Part shown: positions 24,652 to 38,600 of the stretch, piece by piece
Numbering within the stretch: position 1 is the first letter of the stretch
Layout of the letters: each line of letters begins with the position of its first letter
Made by a program: the position numbers and the translations under genes
NCBI GenBank assembly: GCA_019155185.1
Contig: CM032794.1
Span: forward strand, 5,867,988 to 5,931,987
Length of the DNA stretch: 64,000 nucleotides
DNA from: Beaufortia kweichowensis
Taxonomy: Eukaryota > Chordata > Actinopteri > Cypriniformes > Gastromyzontidae
Reading direction: 5' to 3'
The notes under the pieces: model-generated
Seen by the model: the letters and a program-made list of their open reading frames with translations, nothing else
What the model was told of the DNA's origin: nothing
Database searches by the model: none

Positions 24652-26597
24652 TTTCGGATAGTTTTGAACTTTTTTTGTTACAATATATGAATATCTATCC
24701 TTTCATCTCTTGCAGGTTAAAGAACAGCAACACTTACTGTGCCATAACACGCAGCTGCGCTCTCTAATAAAATACATGATTTTATGTTAGATCATAATAA
24801 GATATCGTCAAAATTAGTATACTTGCGAAAGAGTTTTAAGTTTTTTAAGTGTTAAAATTGAAAATTATTTCTTAAACTAAAAATGAATACTTAAACTATA
24901 TACAGCAGTATATGCTGAAGCTGCATGCTCTTGAGTTGTGAAGTAATGCACTTGATCAGCGTTCTTGTGTCCAACACAGATTCACAGACCCCGCCTTGAT
25001 CTTCATTCTCACTTTCTTTCACATACACACAACTGAGTAACACACAGCTATGACGTCACTACACGAAGGGTTCAAGACTTCAAATTAATATTGTAATGAA
25101 TTCTCGTTTTACGAGTCAGGTTGTTTGGGTACTCTTGGAAACTCTTTGCTCTTTTAATATCCTGACTTTAAAAGTTTATCCTGAGGAAAAGAGTAAGAGT
25201 AAGATTTTAAGGGCCTTTTAGGTTGTTTATTGACCACTCACTGAACAAAGCACTCAGGGATCTTCCACATTTACACAGCATTAAAAAGCTTTACAGCTTT
25301 GAAGAGACAAAGACATCCGGAAAATGCCTGCACACTTAGCCCAGACATAAAATGCTTTTAAACATTTATGGAACTTGTGTAGCATAAAGTTAAACTCTAT
25401 ATACTGTGTGTACACTATGTATTTGAATGTGTATGCTAAGCCTATTTTAAAAAATAAGTATTTTTACAGTATGCAATGCTTTTTTAAAACGTTTAATGAA
25501 TTGTAAATCACATGACATCTTGTGCTTGTTCTGTACATATGCAACATGAACACTAAAACTACTTTGAAATACTATTACTTTGAATCAATAAAATAACATT
25601 AAGGTTAGCTGCACATTAATCATTACTGTCTATTGTGCATTACAATAAAGCAAGAGAATGTGCTTTGGAGATATGTCATCTAACATTGCATGTAAGTGAT
25701 GCCATCTCTTCATAATCTTGATTATTTTCTGTACAACTAGCCTTTATAAATAGAATTTGTGCATTCCATATAATATGTAAAGACTATTAATCATGACAAT
25801 AAAGACTCACAGCTAGAATACTGTTTTCTCTTGGCTACCCTAAAAAATGGTGGTAAAATAAAAGATTCCTGAGTAAGTTTTTTACATTGAAATCACAGAT
25901 AGATCTAGTTGTAGCAACTGAAGTCTCCTCCAATGGTCTCGTCCAATATCAATTCAGGCTGATACTGTCAGATATATTTGGGTATGAGAAACAATATCAT
26001 ACCAGCAAGTCTGCTTTTTTGTTCATATCTATGCATGTTCAGGTTGTACCTTTTCAAAACGTAAGCAAATTATTAAGAAGTTGCTTTCTTCCATAGTTAT
26101 TAGGAGACGCATAAATATGAATAAACAGCATGGTGAGGTGATGATGTGTTTAATCTATTTTTATTTATCCAAATTAGTTTCAGTTTAATTTAAATGAAAT
26201 GTTAAATTTATAAATTTAATGGTAAAGAAAAAAAGGTTTTTGATTATGTGCTTAGACAAAATGTCCATATCAACAAATAAAAGTTGCCATCAGCAATAAA
26301 GGACCAAGGTATCTGTCATGTAATTTAAGATAACCCAAAATAGCCTTTTCAACAGGTATTTTAAAGGAAATGTTATTGCATAAGTTTATTCAAAATTAAA
26401 TATAGTTGTATTTATTACTTTGAAAGTTTACTCTTATTCTTGCAGTAAAAGCCTTTGACTCTAATAGGAACCTTGTGTACAGGCTCGTGTTTCCCGCAGG
26501 GTTTGCTGTTGTCGTTTGCCTGGATACAGTGTGATGGTGCTGCGCTAACAGCTGACCACAGGACATCACATCGACTGATAAACATTAAGGTCTGATA
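24652..26597. other. Shared upstream region of cckar and tbc1d19
   Basis: Divergent intergenic region of about 1.9 kb. It holds a perfect palindromic CRE, TGACGTCA, at 25051-25058, 400 bases upstream of the cckar start. No clear TATA box or CpG island was seen, and no coding sequence. Confidence 0.6.
25051..25058. promoter_or_regulatory. Candidate CRE (TGACGTCA) upstream of cckar
   Basis: Perfect 8-base palindrome matching the CREB/ATF consensus. It lies 400 bases upstream of the cckar ATG, a plausible promoter position. Function is inferred from the motif only. Confidence 0.35.
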
Positions 26598-26696
26598 ATG
26601 ATGGACGAGGGGACAGATCTGTCTGTCACTATCGCTCAAATAGTGCAGCGACTCAAAGGGACCCATTTACACTCTCAGCTGGAGAAACAGGCAAAA
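26598..26696 (+). CDS. tbc1d19: tbc1d19 exon 1
   Basis: Starts MMDEGTDLSVTIAQIVQRLK and ends QLEKQAK before donor GTGAGT. Human has a similar LSLIIAQIVQKLKG start. Confidence 0.93.
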
Positions 26697-29600
26697 GTGA
26701 GTGAGATGCTACAGCTAACACACACACACACACACACACACACTGCAGTGTGTGCAACACTAAATACGGTCACTGCAGCTTTGTACAGTAATTCCAGTAT
26801 GCGTTTTGTATTGAATTAAATTTAATGTGTTTCTGTTTTAGGAATGTTTGCACAGACCAGAGATTAAACTAGAATCACTTAAAGATGACGTGCGGGAATG
26901 GTTAAAAGCCTCCGGTATGACGTCACGGACCGGCGTCATCGCCACCTGTGATTTTTTTATAACAGGGAGTTTTGTAACAGGGATAAAGTATATACATGCA
27001 CATATATGCATTATATATGCACACACTTATATACTTTTACATTCACATAAACATACTAGTGAGAGAATATAAAATGTTCTCTTTTTTTCAAACACTTTAA
27101 ACTTTTAAATAATTTTATTATTAAAAAAAATGTAAAATATTTTTTAAGAATCGAGATGTCCAAGCATGGTCACCATCCTTACAAAATTACCAAAAACATA
27201 GTTACCATATTTAAATCACACTTGCTACACTTTTACTACAATTAAAACCATAGTTAATCTTAAGGGCAATGATGAATGTATTACTGTGTTTTCTTGTGTT
27301 GTGTCATTGATGCTAAAGTGATTATTTGCATTCTTGTAGGCTGGGAGAGAAAATTGCAAAATGCAGTTTACAGAGAATTGCACATGTAAGTGGAAATGAT
27401 TATTATTTAATGAATGTTAGCCTTTGCGTTAGTTGCTTATATATAAAGGCCCAAGTGCTCAAGTCTGTATTCATGTACTTTATTTCATTCCTGTATAACC
27501 AAAAACTGCAATAATAAAAAAGATACATTCATTTTTCTCTCAGACACATACATTGAAACGTGTCCAGATTGTTCCTTCCTGTGCTTTAAGTGTTTATTCA
27601 GTTTTATGGCAGGAACTCTGGAGATCTTTTTGCAAAATGTAAAAACCGACAAGAGACAGAATGAATTAATTAACCCTAAAACAATCCAGGTCCACGTACT
27701 GACAATATTGTCTAATAAACAAGACAAATTACTTCTATAGAGTACAGTACATATGAGAAACAGCAATTAAAACATGCACATGTACAGTTAAAACATATGA
27801 CCCCTGACCTTGTCCCCTTGCTTTATAGATACAAGTTATTTGCTTTTACTTTATGGGGATTTTGTTATAAAGTATTAAAATGACTGAATGACAGAAATAG
27901 ACATTAATTATCTGCTTGTATTAAGGCCAAAAAATAATTTGATGGTGTCCTGCTAAATGTCTTTTTGTGTAGACGTGAATGGGAAGGTCTGTCTTTTGTC
28001 AATGTTTTGAGAGTGGGAGGAGCAAATATACATTATGTGGCAAACATTTGTCAATGCCCAAATACTAAACATATACATACATCCTCAGAGTTTAATTTCA
28101 AAACCATTGTTTATTAATAGGGAGTTAGCGTTACTTTGTTCCATGTTAAAACGTGACTGCAGGACATTTTTTAGACACAAATTCATCATTGAGGTCAGGC
28201 ACTGAAGTTTTGCTCATATGCTCACATTTTGCTCAAGTTTTGGTTTGTGTGTATGGGTACAATCGAACTATGTCCTCATTTTTATCTTTCTTCATTTAAA
28301 AGAAAATTGTCTAAATAATGTCTCATTATGACTATTGTTAAACAAAATAAATTCAGTGTTTGTCCGTGCACTGTCTATGTTTGTACATGCTGCATGTGCT
28401 GTGATGCGGATATGTTTCTATGGCGTAGTCTTCCTCCCCCTGGGCATCCGAGAGCCCCTCCTGAACACACCAAAGAGCCCTTGGCATATATGCGCAAAGC
28501 CCAGGTAAAGCCCACCTTCTATTATTTTGTATCTCTGTTTGTCTTCTTTCTTTGTCCCCATTTCTTTCTTTCTGTAAACTCACATATATATACATGACTG
28601 ATTGTTTGTGTGTGCTGTAGGCCGCCTGGGAGAAGAGAATTATGAAGAGTTTGAACAGTATGTGTACAGAATTAGGAATCCCACTGGCACGGAAGGTAGA
28701 AGTGTAAATCATTGTATTGAGAAATTTGGTTGTTTGAAACTTTTTTCATTATACTCTGTTTTATAGCGTCCGGTCCCAGAGCAGAAGGAACTAGCAAAAA
28801 AATGGAATGAGATGGGAACTGATGAACCAGGTGACAGAGATATTATCAGTCTGTTGTCAGATTTTACACCTTGACATGTATTATATGAGGTTATATCTCA
28901 GTGCGTGTGTGTTCATGCATTGCAAAATATTTACACGCAGACATTTGGCTTGTACACAGAAGCCCTGAGCGGTCTAACAACTCCATAACAATGCTATCAG
29001 TTTGCAGTGTGTATGATAACATTTACCGAAGTCTGCAGGACAGTGGAATAAACAGCCCTTCCTGTGAAACCAGAGCATGTCCAGACGCCTGGACCGCATC
29101 CCAATAACTAAACCCAATAACACCCCACAGAACTTTTCCCTCTTTCTTCATTCGTTCTTTTATTTTTTCTACATAGTATGTTCATGGCAACAGATTTTTG
29201 GTCATGTTTAAATAACAGTTGTTTTATAAATGAAGATTATGTAATAATTAACTTACCCTCATGTTGTTTGGAACTTTTTTGTTCACCTGCTTTAAAAGTC
29301 AAGAAACGTTTACTGCCAAGCTTTAAAAAAGTAACAAGCATCATAAAAATATTACATATGACATTTCTAAGGTAAATTATAGCTTACAAGCCAACATTTA
29401 AATAATTATTTACTGACACGATAATGTACTGAATATATGTTCCTGTGTTTATTAGATGTGGTGCGCATTATTCATTTCTCTTGAATTTCCCTGGAACTCG
29501 TTCCCAAATTTGTAAACCTAATGACAGTCAATCTGCTGTTTGTCAGCACTGTGTGGTTAAGCAATTATTAAAATCATAAAACCTGTTATTTCTTGCAGAG

Positions 29601-32600
29601 CTGGCATGTCCACTGTATGATCAATTAAAAGCCGACAGCACCTCACCCACGCATGGTTGACAGATAACGTATTGTATTTACAGTCGTCATAGTTACTTTT
29701 CCATGATTCCTTTTCAGTTTCTCACATAAATCCCTACAAACATAATGGCATTTCAGAGTCATTATTTGATATCTCTCTAACAATGCCATGATCATGGGTT
29801 TGATTCCCAGGTTACAAAAACAGATGTGTAATAAAAATGTATACCTTAACTGAAGTTGTTATGGATAAATGCACCAGTCAAATGCAAAAATGTCATGTAA
29901 ATACACCTTGATTTAACTTTCCATGTCATTTCAGTGAACTGAGTATAGTATAATGTAAACCAGATTGTTCAGCTTTTATTTGTGTTATATTGTCAACCAA
30001 GTTCTCATGCTCACTCCTTTACAATTACACTGATTGGTATGGCATTGCAATACAAGTTTAGATGTACTCAGATCTCTGTTTTATATTGCAGACCTAAGCA
30101 AATTCAGACCCGTTTATGCACCCAAAGACTTCCTTGAGGTGGGTTTAGTTTTGCTTGTACAATCCAGCTAATGAGTTTATTGAAAACATCCGGTCCAAAT
30201 GAGAAAGATAGGGCCGGATATGAGCGACTGATTTGATTCTCTCAGGAAATGTTCGGCTAAATGACTTTTGAGTGAAAATTGACTGAAAGGTTGTATAAGT
30301 GATTTGCATGAGCTGATCTTGATGAACTTGATCTTGATTTATGATTATCTCAAAAACTCTTGTTGCTATGTTGCGTTGGGATGAAGTACAGTGTGTACTT
30401 ATAGTAATCAGCATATTGTGCTGTTTTAGAAGAAACTATTGACAAAAATTACACATGAAATAATTACCTTGATGGATGATCATAATGATTATAATGATGA
30501 TTGTAATGGTGTTGTTGATCGTTATGTAATTGTTTTGTTTTGTTATATAAATGATAATGAAATAAGACATTGGTTTTCTTCTAGGTGTTAATCGGTTTAA
30601 GGAATCCTAATAATGATCGCAGTGAAGAGCTCACAGTCAGAAGTCACTGGGGATTAATCCAAGTTTCCCTCAATGTCCGTGACATTCCTCAAATGGTGAG
30701 TCGATTTGTGTCTCCCGTGGGTTTCTAGTTCTGCATTTAAACACAAACAATTTGCAAGTGTGTACCTGCTGATAATAATCTAAAATATATTTTTATACAC
30801 AAACATAAATTAAGATATTCTGTTGTCTGAATAAAATAAATAATCATACCATCTTGATGCTCGACCGCATTGTTATTTATAGATGAATTAATAAAGATCC
30901 GTTTTTTCCATAATAATTATAAGATGTTTGTGTTGCAGAGAGAGACATATGCAGAACTTGGTTTTACTTATGGGCAGCTTGGTATAGATGATCATACACA
31001 TGTATCCTCAGGTAATCATTCACTTTTCATCCAACCCTTGATCTTGCAGAGTAACAGACTATGAGGCAGACACGAGTCGTGCTCATGTCAGATCCTAGGA
31101 TTTGGATGGTCTGTTTTCGAACTAAGAAACAGATGTTTTAGCAGTACTGATCATGAGTGATATAGTGATCAATGAAGTTGTTATAGAGACCAATTAAGTG
31201 TCAGTCATGCTAAGAATGATTGACCACATATGAAATATTTGTGTTGTATGCATTGTTTGATCTCTTGCTATCTCTCTGCTGTTTCAACACAGAGTTGTTT
31301 GAGAGCGAGCACATTCGTGTTGGAAAGAAAGGTGAGAATAAACACTTTTATGTAATTCCGTCTTGTTATCGTGACACATATGCTTGTACTGTATAGTATT
31401 CATGTATCACTAAGTCTTGTGGAAAATGCTTGTTTAAAGTCTGCCATCTCATCTCACATAATAAAGCCGTCTAACTGTTACCTGTTATCATTTTTTGTTA
31501 GTAAGAATGTGCATATGATGAATTTGTTTGAGAATTTCTCCGTCTAGGCCTATATCCACACGCAGAAGGAGTGAATGGTTCTGTAAACCATTATGATAGT
31601 CTGTTACAATGTCTGGGAAACCACATTGTATGGATTAGCTTTTGCACTTTTTAGAGTTTCTCAGAAGTGTATACTAAAATGTGTGAATGATGTGTAAAAT
31701 GTGTTTTTGTGTAGTGGTGAGTGCTGTGGACAGCGCAGCGGCGCAGCAGTACAGCAGACAGGGCTGTCCCACAGGTTTTAGGGCTCAGCTATGGACCCTC
31801 ATCCTAAACTCTACCAGCGATCCTGAGGTAATATACAGTCTTTCTCTTTCTTTCATACACATACAGATAAACACAGACTCTTAGAAATATGTAAACTTAC
31901 AATTTATATTTCTGCAAGTGTGAACAATTGAAAATATTTGTGTATCTTGTTTGATGTTTATGGTTATTGTTGTGTACATGTGCCAGAATCATCATTTTAT
32001 GGCTATTTATTTGTACTTAACGGTTCATATGCTGTGCATAGTACTGTTACATGTTGGGAAGATGTTTGTGAAGATACTATAGGAAAAAAATCTCATTATT
32101 TCTTTAAACGTCAGTGTTTGGTTTGTTTGATTTGACTCTGGTAAATCATACCTTGAAAAGGTGATCCAGCAGAGTTGGAAGGATGCTTTGCAAAAGATGC
32201 TTGACAATCCAAATGAAAACAATCCTGATAATTCCTATCAGAGTTTCGTTTGTTTGATTGGATTGAAAACTAGACTGAAAGCAATGTAGATTAATGTGAT
32301 ATGGTGCTCATACCATATGACTTCATATGGTGCTAAATGCTGATAAAATTCAGTCTCTCAGACTAACATTGCATTCATTTTAGCAAATAAAATGATTATC
32401 AATCGAAATTGACCATATCCCTTCCTCTAATATCACTTACTTCTAACTAGCAATGGCAAGCACCAAATCATGATTATGGCTAAAGGATGATAGATACTTG
32501 AGATGTCTTTAATATCTCAATTCTTCTCCATCAGTGAGATGAAATGGAGAACAACTGGACATTTTAAGTCTCCTGCATCTCAGATATTTCTCCTAAGAAA

Positions 32601-35600
32601 AGCCAATAAAACTCACAAATATCTCCATTTCTGAAGTTTAAGAAGAGATCTCAACCATGTCACAGCAATCAAAAAAATAAAATTATTGAAGATTTCAATA
32701 TGAACTCTAACATTTATCATTAAATTGGCCCAAATCCAGATTATTTATCATATACAACTTGCATTCATTTTTCTCATTTGTTTCTAATTTATTTCTGCTA
32801 AGCAATTTTAGGAGAAACCTCTGAGTTGGTGCTTAAATAAAGCGCAACTGAGAACATCATCAAATTTCCTGAGCTACGAAAGAGCAACCTCTAAGAAATT
32901 ACATGTTCTAGGGAGCCTTATAATATGTTATGCCCAACGTCCTTTTTCCATAGAAAATGTCTAAGCACATGACAGAATAAAGTGCTCATCCAATCAGTTT
33001 AAAGAGCCTTTAAATACATAAACTTTCTTAATCCGATTAGCTTTAAACTGCTTGTGTGGCAGAAATGACAGAGCAGGTACCCGCTGTGATTCTTCACCCA
33101 GTAAGTCTAACAGCCGCCATCTTCGTACCTAAAACAATGTCTCCAGGCTGACTGATGGGTTCTTGAGCATCTATCACCACAGTAAAATATACATCTGGAT
33201 AGTGTTCCCTCACTATCTGTTAACAAGAAGGCAAACACCTGGTGTGGGGCGACACAATTTAAACAAGCACAGTAATCCCTCACTTTTCAAGTGTAGGTGA
33301 TGTGGGACATGAACCCGGAGGGAGTTTTAAATGCTTCAGGAAGAACAATTATGTAACTGCTTATAAATCAGGTCCAAAAATTGGACCAATAAATTGGTCC
33401 AGTGCAGCTGTATTATTGTATTAATGTCACTATCAGAGTTTGGGAGCATTTCAATTAAGGAATCGTGGTGCTGTATATTGGTATATGTCATAATAGAGTT
33501 TTATTTGTAAATGTTTATATTGATAAAATATGGAAATAATGTATACAGTATTCTTGTCTAATACTTAGAATTGCAAACTTGGAAGTTGATATTTAAGTTA
33601 ATTGGAAATTTGTGGTCATTCAAACAAACTGTATCATTTACAAACATAAATATGAATATATTCGCTGACATGTCTTGATCGTGTGCCATAATTCCCAAAT
33701 ATTCTAGTAATTTACATGGAAAGTTTCCCAAATTCCTGAATTTTTCAACACTACTAATAATACACATTTTGGTCATTATTTCATTATTGAAATTATATAC
33801 AGTGTTTTGTTCCCTTAAGGTTTTTTTTTGTCAATTTAGGCCAGATCATTTCAGAAAGAGATCCCATTGAGAACATAAAATACAGAATTATTTGGATTTA
33901 AGTGATACTAGATGACTGTGTCATTAAAACAATTACATTACAAATAGCAATTTAGAACAATAATATGATTAGCTGGAATTGTCTAATGTAGTTTGATCTG
34001 TGTTTTTATACACCATTTATTGTTTAAATCTGGATAGCTGAGAGAGATGGTTTGTGTCTTTTGTATTTATTTTAAACAGGACATAACACATTATGAACAG
34101 CTGAAGGCCAGAGTCATACACCATGACCTGCTGGTGGACAACCTCATTTATAAGGTACACATAAATGAAGTTCAGTTCAGGTTGCTGATTGGTCTATAGC
34201 CGTGTCTTTTCATGATATATTGACTGAACTACTTTTAGTGTCACTATGTAGTGCCAAAAACTAATGCTGCATAGCAACTCTTTGTTACTGTTCACATATC
34301 AAGGGTCTTTTACCATAAGTATGACATGACAAATAACATTTGTTTGTTATTTTTAACAAATTAAAAAAATGTTTATGTGGTAACTGTTAATAAAAGCAAT
34401 CAGACCTTATATTGGTATAAACCAAGTTAAACTTCTCAAGTTTTCTGTATACATTTATTTGATGGACGGATTAAAAGATTAAAGTCTTCTGTACAGTTTA
34501 ATGCAGAAAGTCAAGTGCACCTGTTTCTGATTAAAGTGATGTATTGTCTTCTCAGGACGTAAAGCTGACTGCAAGCAATGATGATTATTACTTTGTGTTC
34601 GAGGACTATTTATATCAGGTGAGTGAATGCATACCGCTGTCTGTCTACTGTAACACATTCTCAAAACAATCTTTCCAGAATTTTTCTTGTTGCATCATAA
34701 ACAAAGCTCTGTTAATCTAAGGGGGAAAAACACATTCCCAAGATATTTTCAAAATGGCATTGATATACTTCTGTGTATACATATTGCTGTAGGCTCGTGA
34801 GAACGTTGCAAATCCGTGTTCTTTGGATTCACATACCTAGAACTGATTAGATACAGATAGGACTGGCTTGTATAGTCTCACAGATAGCCTCTCTAAACAA
34901 CACTCGATTCACAGAGAATTTGTGAAAAAAAAATGTAATATCTTAATTCCAGGAGTTTATACTTTTGTTCACTGCAAAATCAGACTCAAGTTAAAACATC
35001 TTTCAGCTTTATTCTGATAAACATATACTGCCTTAAACATCTGGCCAATGGGAAAGAATATACGTTTTCTTTCCTAATAGCGTTAATGGCTCCAAACAAC
35101 ATCAGCAATATAGTCTTGAAAGCAAGCAATTTGAGAAGGACACCATGCAGCACTCTGAAGTTGTTTTTCACTTTAGCGGTACAGTCGGTTTCATTGGCTC
35201 ATATCTCCTGGACAACCATCAGTGAGCCACTTTTGCTGGGGCTGTTTGTGTCTGTGTTTTCTCTGAATCTGGATGAAATAGAACAGAAAAGCTGAGTGGT
35301 TTGGATTTCTCAGGAGCACAGTATGTCATCATTTTGGAACTCGGGTCATGCGGGTTGCAGGTGTGAGGTGATAAAGGAAGCCAGGTTTCTTATCAATATT
35401 GGTTTAGTGTGAACTCCCTACACAAGAAACTAGAACTAGTTTGCTAAAAAATGTTTGTCAATATTTTATTATTTTAAAGCAGTTACTTTTAACTTTTTTT
35501 TACTTGATTGTTTTATGAATAAACAAATAATGGCCACCATGATATGATGATTAGGTGTTGTGGGTGGTTGCCAAGATGTTCCTGTGCTGTTACTTGACAG

Positions 35601-38600
35601 GCATGTGCACCACACTAAATATTCTTACATTTAAAAACAATTTATGTTATGTAGTTGAAATTCAGTTGAAATGCAATATCTTAATATGCATGATCTGTTT
35701 TTTGAGTTTTTAGTTTAGGATTCTAGGATTGTATTTGGCCATTTATGGTTATGCAAAATCAGTTAAGGAAATAAAATGATTGATGAAACCCGCAATTATA
35801 GGAAACAGATAAAAATATGTCTGCAGAAGAAAGCTCTTCTTTTAAAATGAATTGCTTTTTCATTAATAAATGAGAAACGCTGCTATTTGACCTTGGCACA
35901 CTGAAGCTTTTAAGTGGCTCTTCAAAAGGATTGTAGCAGGAAATGAGCAATTTGTTAAAGATAAACATGTTTTGCAGTAGAAAATGTGTGTGTGTGTGTG
36001 GTGACAATTACTGTATTTGTGCTTTGTTTTTCATTTCAGGTTTTGCTCTGTTTCTCTCGAGACACTACAGTTCTGGAGCACTTCAACTATAACAGTGCTA
36101 CACCACCTAAATCTTCCATCCAAAGTAAAGCATTTACATGTTTTTCTTTATTGCCATGTTACAATCTCAGCCTTGCCTTCTTTTCAAACTATGCAATGTC
36201 TTTATTTAGGGAAGTCTGGCTCAGAGCAGTTTTCTGTGGTTTACCCTCCAAATGGTGAGAAAGCTGCTTTTACATGTGTTCACAATTTTTCTGAAATGTA
36301 TAGCTCGTAAGCCGGCCTATCACCTCTTTATCTCATAGGTGTCATCCCATTCCATGGCTTCTCAATGTACGGTAAGTTAAAAACCCATAAAATGTCCGTA
36401 ATCTCAGAAACAACTGATAGCTCTACACTTACAAAACAAGCTTTCAATATGTCTGTATTGCAGTGGCCCCTCTGTGTTTCTTATATAATGAACCATCCAA
36501 GCTGTACAGCGTGTTCAGGGAGATGTACATTCGCTACTTCTTCAGACTGCACTCGATTTCCTCACATCCGTCTGTAAGCGTTTCTGTGTGTGCGTGATGC
36601 AACATGATTTATTGCTTTCGTGTCGGTTTTCAAACAGTTATGCTCTCTGATCTCACCTAACCTGTATGTCTGTGTGTTGTTTGTTAGGGTTTAGTGTCTC
36701 TTTGCCTGCAGTTTGAGAGATTACTGCAGACTCATCTTCCTCAGCTTTTCTATCATCTACGAGAGATAGGAGCCCAACCGTACGTTTTCAATGCCGAGTA
36801 CATTTACTTAACTAATCCATCTCAGTCTTTAGGCTTATTTGTTATGGGTTATTTGTTAATAAGCAGTTATCTTCTTCTAAACCCTTAATTTGATAAAACC
36901 CTAATTTAATGAAAAAGTTTATGAACTGCTGCCTTGATGCCTACATTGATGCAAACTCACAATTGTAAAAATCTAGTTCTTTTAGTTTGAATTTATTCAT
37001 ATTTGCATGTAGACATGTTTATTATAGATAATTGTATTATTATAGCTAGTAAATATGCACCTTTAGCTTCTAGCTGAAAGTAAAAAGTGCGTCTTAAGCC
37101 ATTCGCAGTACAAGTGGGAAATCCTTTCAATCTGTGTGATGTATTACAACAGTGCAGCTCCATCTAATGGCTGACTTCTAAAAACACAAGTCCCACAATT
37201 ACTTTCTTTATTGAAGCAGAAAAGAACTGAAAGTTTATTTAATTGATGATTTAAAATTGAAATTTAGACCTAAATATTTGGTTTGCTGTGTCTTTTAGTG
37301 TGTGTGTTTGTATCTTCTTTAGATTGCGTATTGCCTTTAAGTGGATAGTCCGGGCCTTTTCAGGATACCTGTCAACTGACCAGCTCTTGTTGTTATGGGA
37401 CCGTATTCTAGGATATGATTCTTTAGAGATAGTCGCAGGTGGGTCAGTTTATTCCTGATGTGTGCTAATTCAACGAAAGGTAACATTATTAGATTATTTC
37501 CTGTCACTTAATAGTTTTAGATCATTAGTTAAATCTAATTATACAGTAGTTTGGTCTGTGTAATTATTAAATAGGTAGATGTTAAACATTTTAAAAATTG
37601 ACATTGACACAAGGGAAAGTAAGTCATATGGAATATATCCAACTATCCTCATGTGATGAGTGTGTATATGACTCTGTTTTCCAGTTTTGGCTGCCGCAGT
37701 CTTTGCCTTCCGAGCTGAAAACCTGATGGAAGTGACATCACTGGCATCGGCTGAGGTTGTCATTTGCAAGTGTGTGTGTGTGTGTGTCAATGTTAACGAA
37801 TACATAAATAGTGTCTTGCAGCCAACACTAGTAACCCAGTCCACCCAGGGCACATGTCTTAAAATTGCTGGGATAGACACTTTTAAAAGCGGACTGATCT
37901 CTCACACATAAAATGTTTAGATGTGATGTCAAAGGCCCTGGGAGCAAGCATGACAGTAAACTTTAGGTACTCTATGTTTAACAGCTTCAAACAAACTACT
38001 GAATCAAAGTCTACTGGATGTTTGAAATACGTTGTCAGATATTATCTATTCATTTTAGGAGTCGTTACTGTATGTGCTTTCAGTTAATGCAAAAATAATA
38101 ATTCTGTATATATCATGTCTTTCCTGTATACTGTAGATTTTTCCATAGAACACAAAAGGAATATTTTTAAGACCAAGTATTTGCCATGCAACAACACTTC
38201 ATAATGATCTGTCAAACTCCTAAAAGGACAAATAAGCAACATAAGGGTAGCCCATATGATTCATATACTATATTTCAAGTCTTACGAAACCATATTATAG
38301 CTTCATATGATAAACTGAAATTGAAGTCATTATTCACTGATATTATTTTCCCTCTGCGAGCTGTTGAAAAGTTCTGCTTTTGTGTTCCTCTGAGAAAATA
38401 GCAGCATGCAGTTTTAGAGCGACAATAAATAATGACAGCTGTTTTTCTACAGTATTCCTTTAAGATGAACTTGAACAAGCTTAAAATGTTTACAGTAAAT
38501 ATCTATACTTCCCATTTTTATCACAGCATCACAGTCAATTAAGAGGGTTGCATATTCAGATGCTTTCGCATACAACTGCATGATTGACAGCTGTAGTAAA

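Noticed and set aside
32560..32830. Inverted repeat with TTTCTCCTAA arms in tbc1d19 intron 11 as a possible transposon or hairpin RNA
   Set aside because: Only about 20 bases pair, with mismatches, and outer ends and target duplications could not be found.
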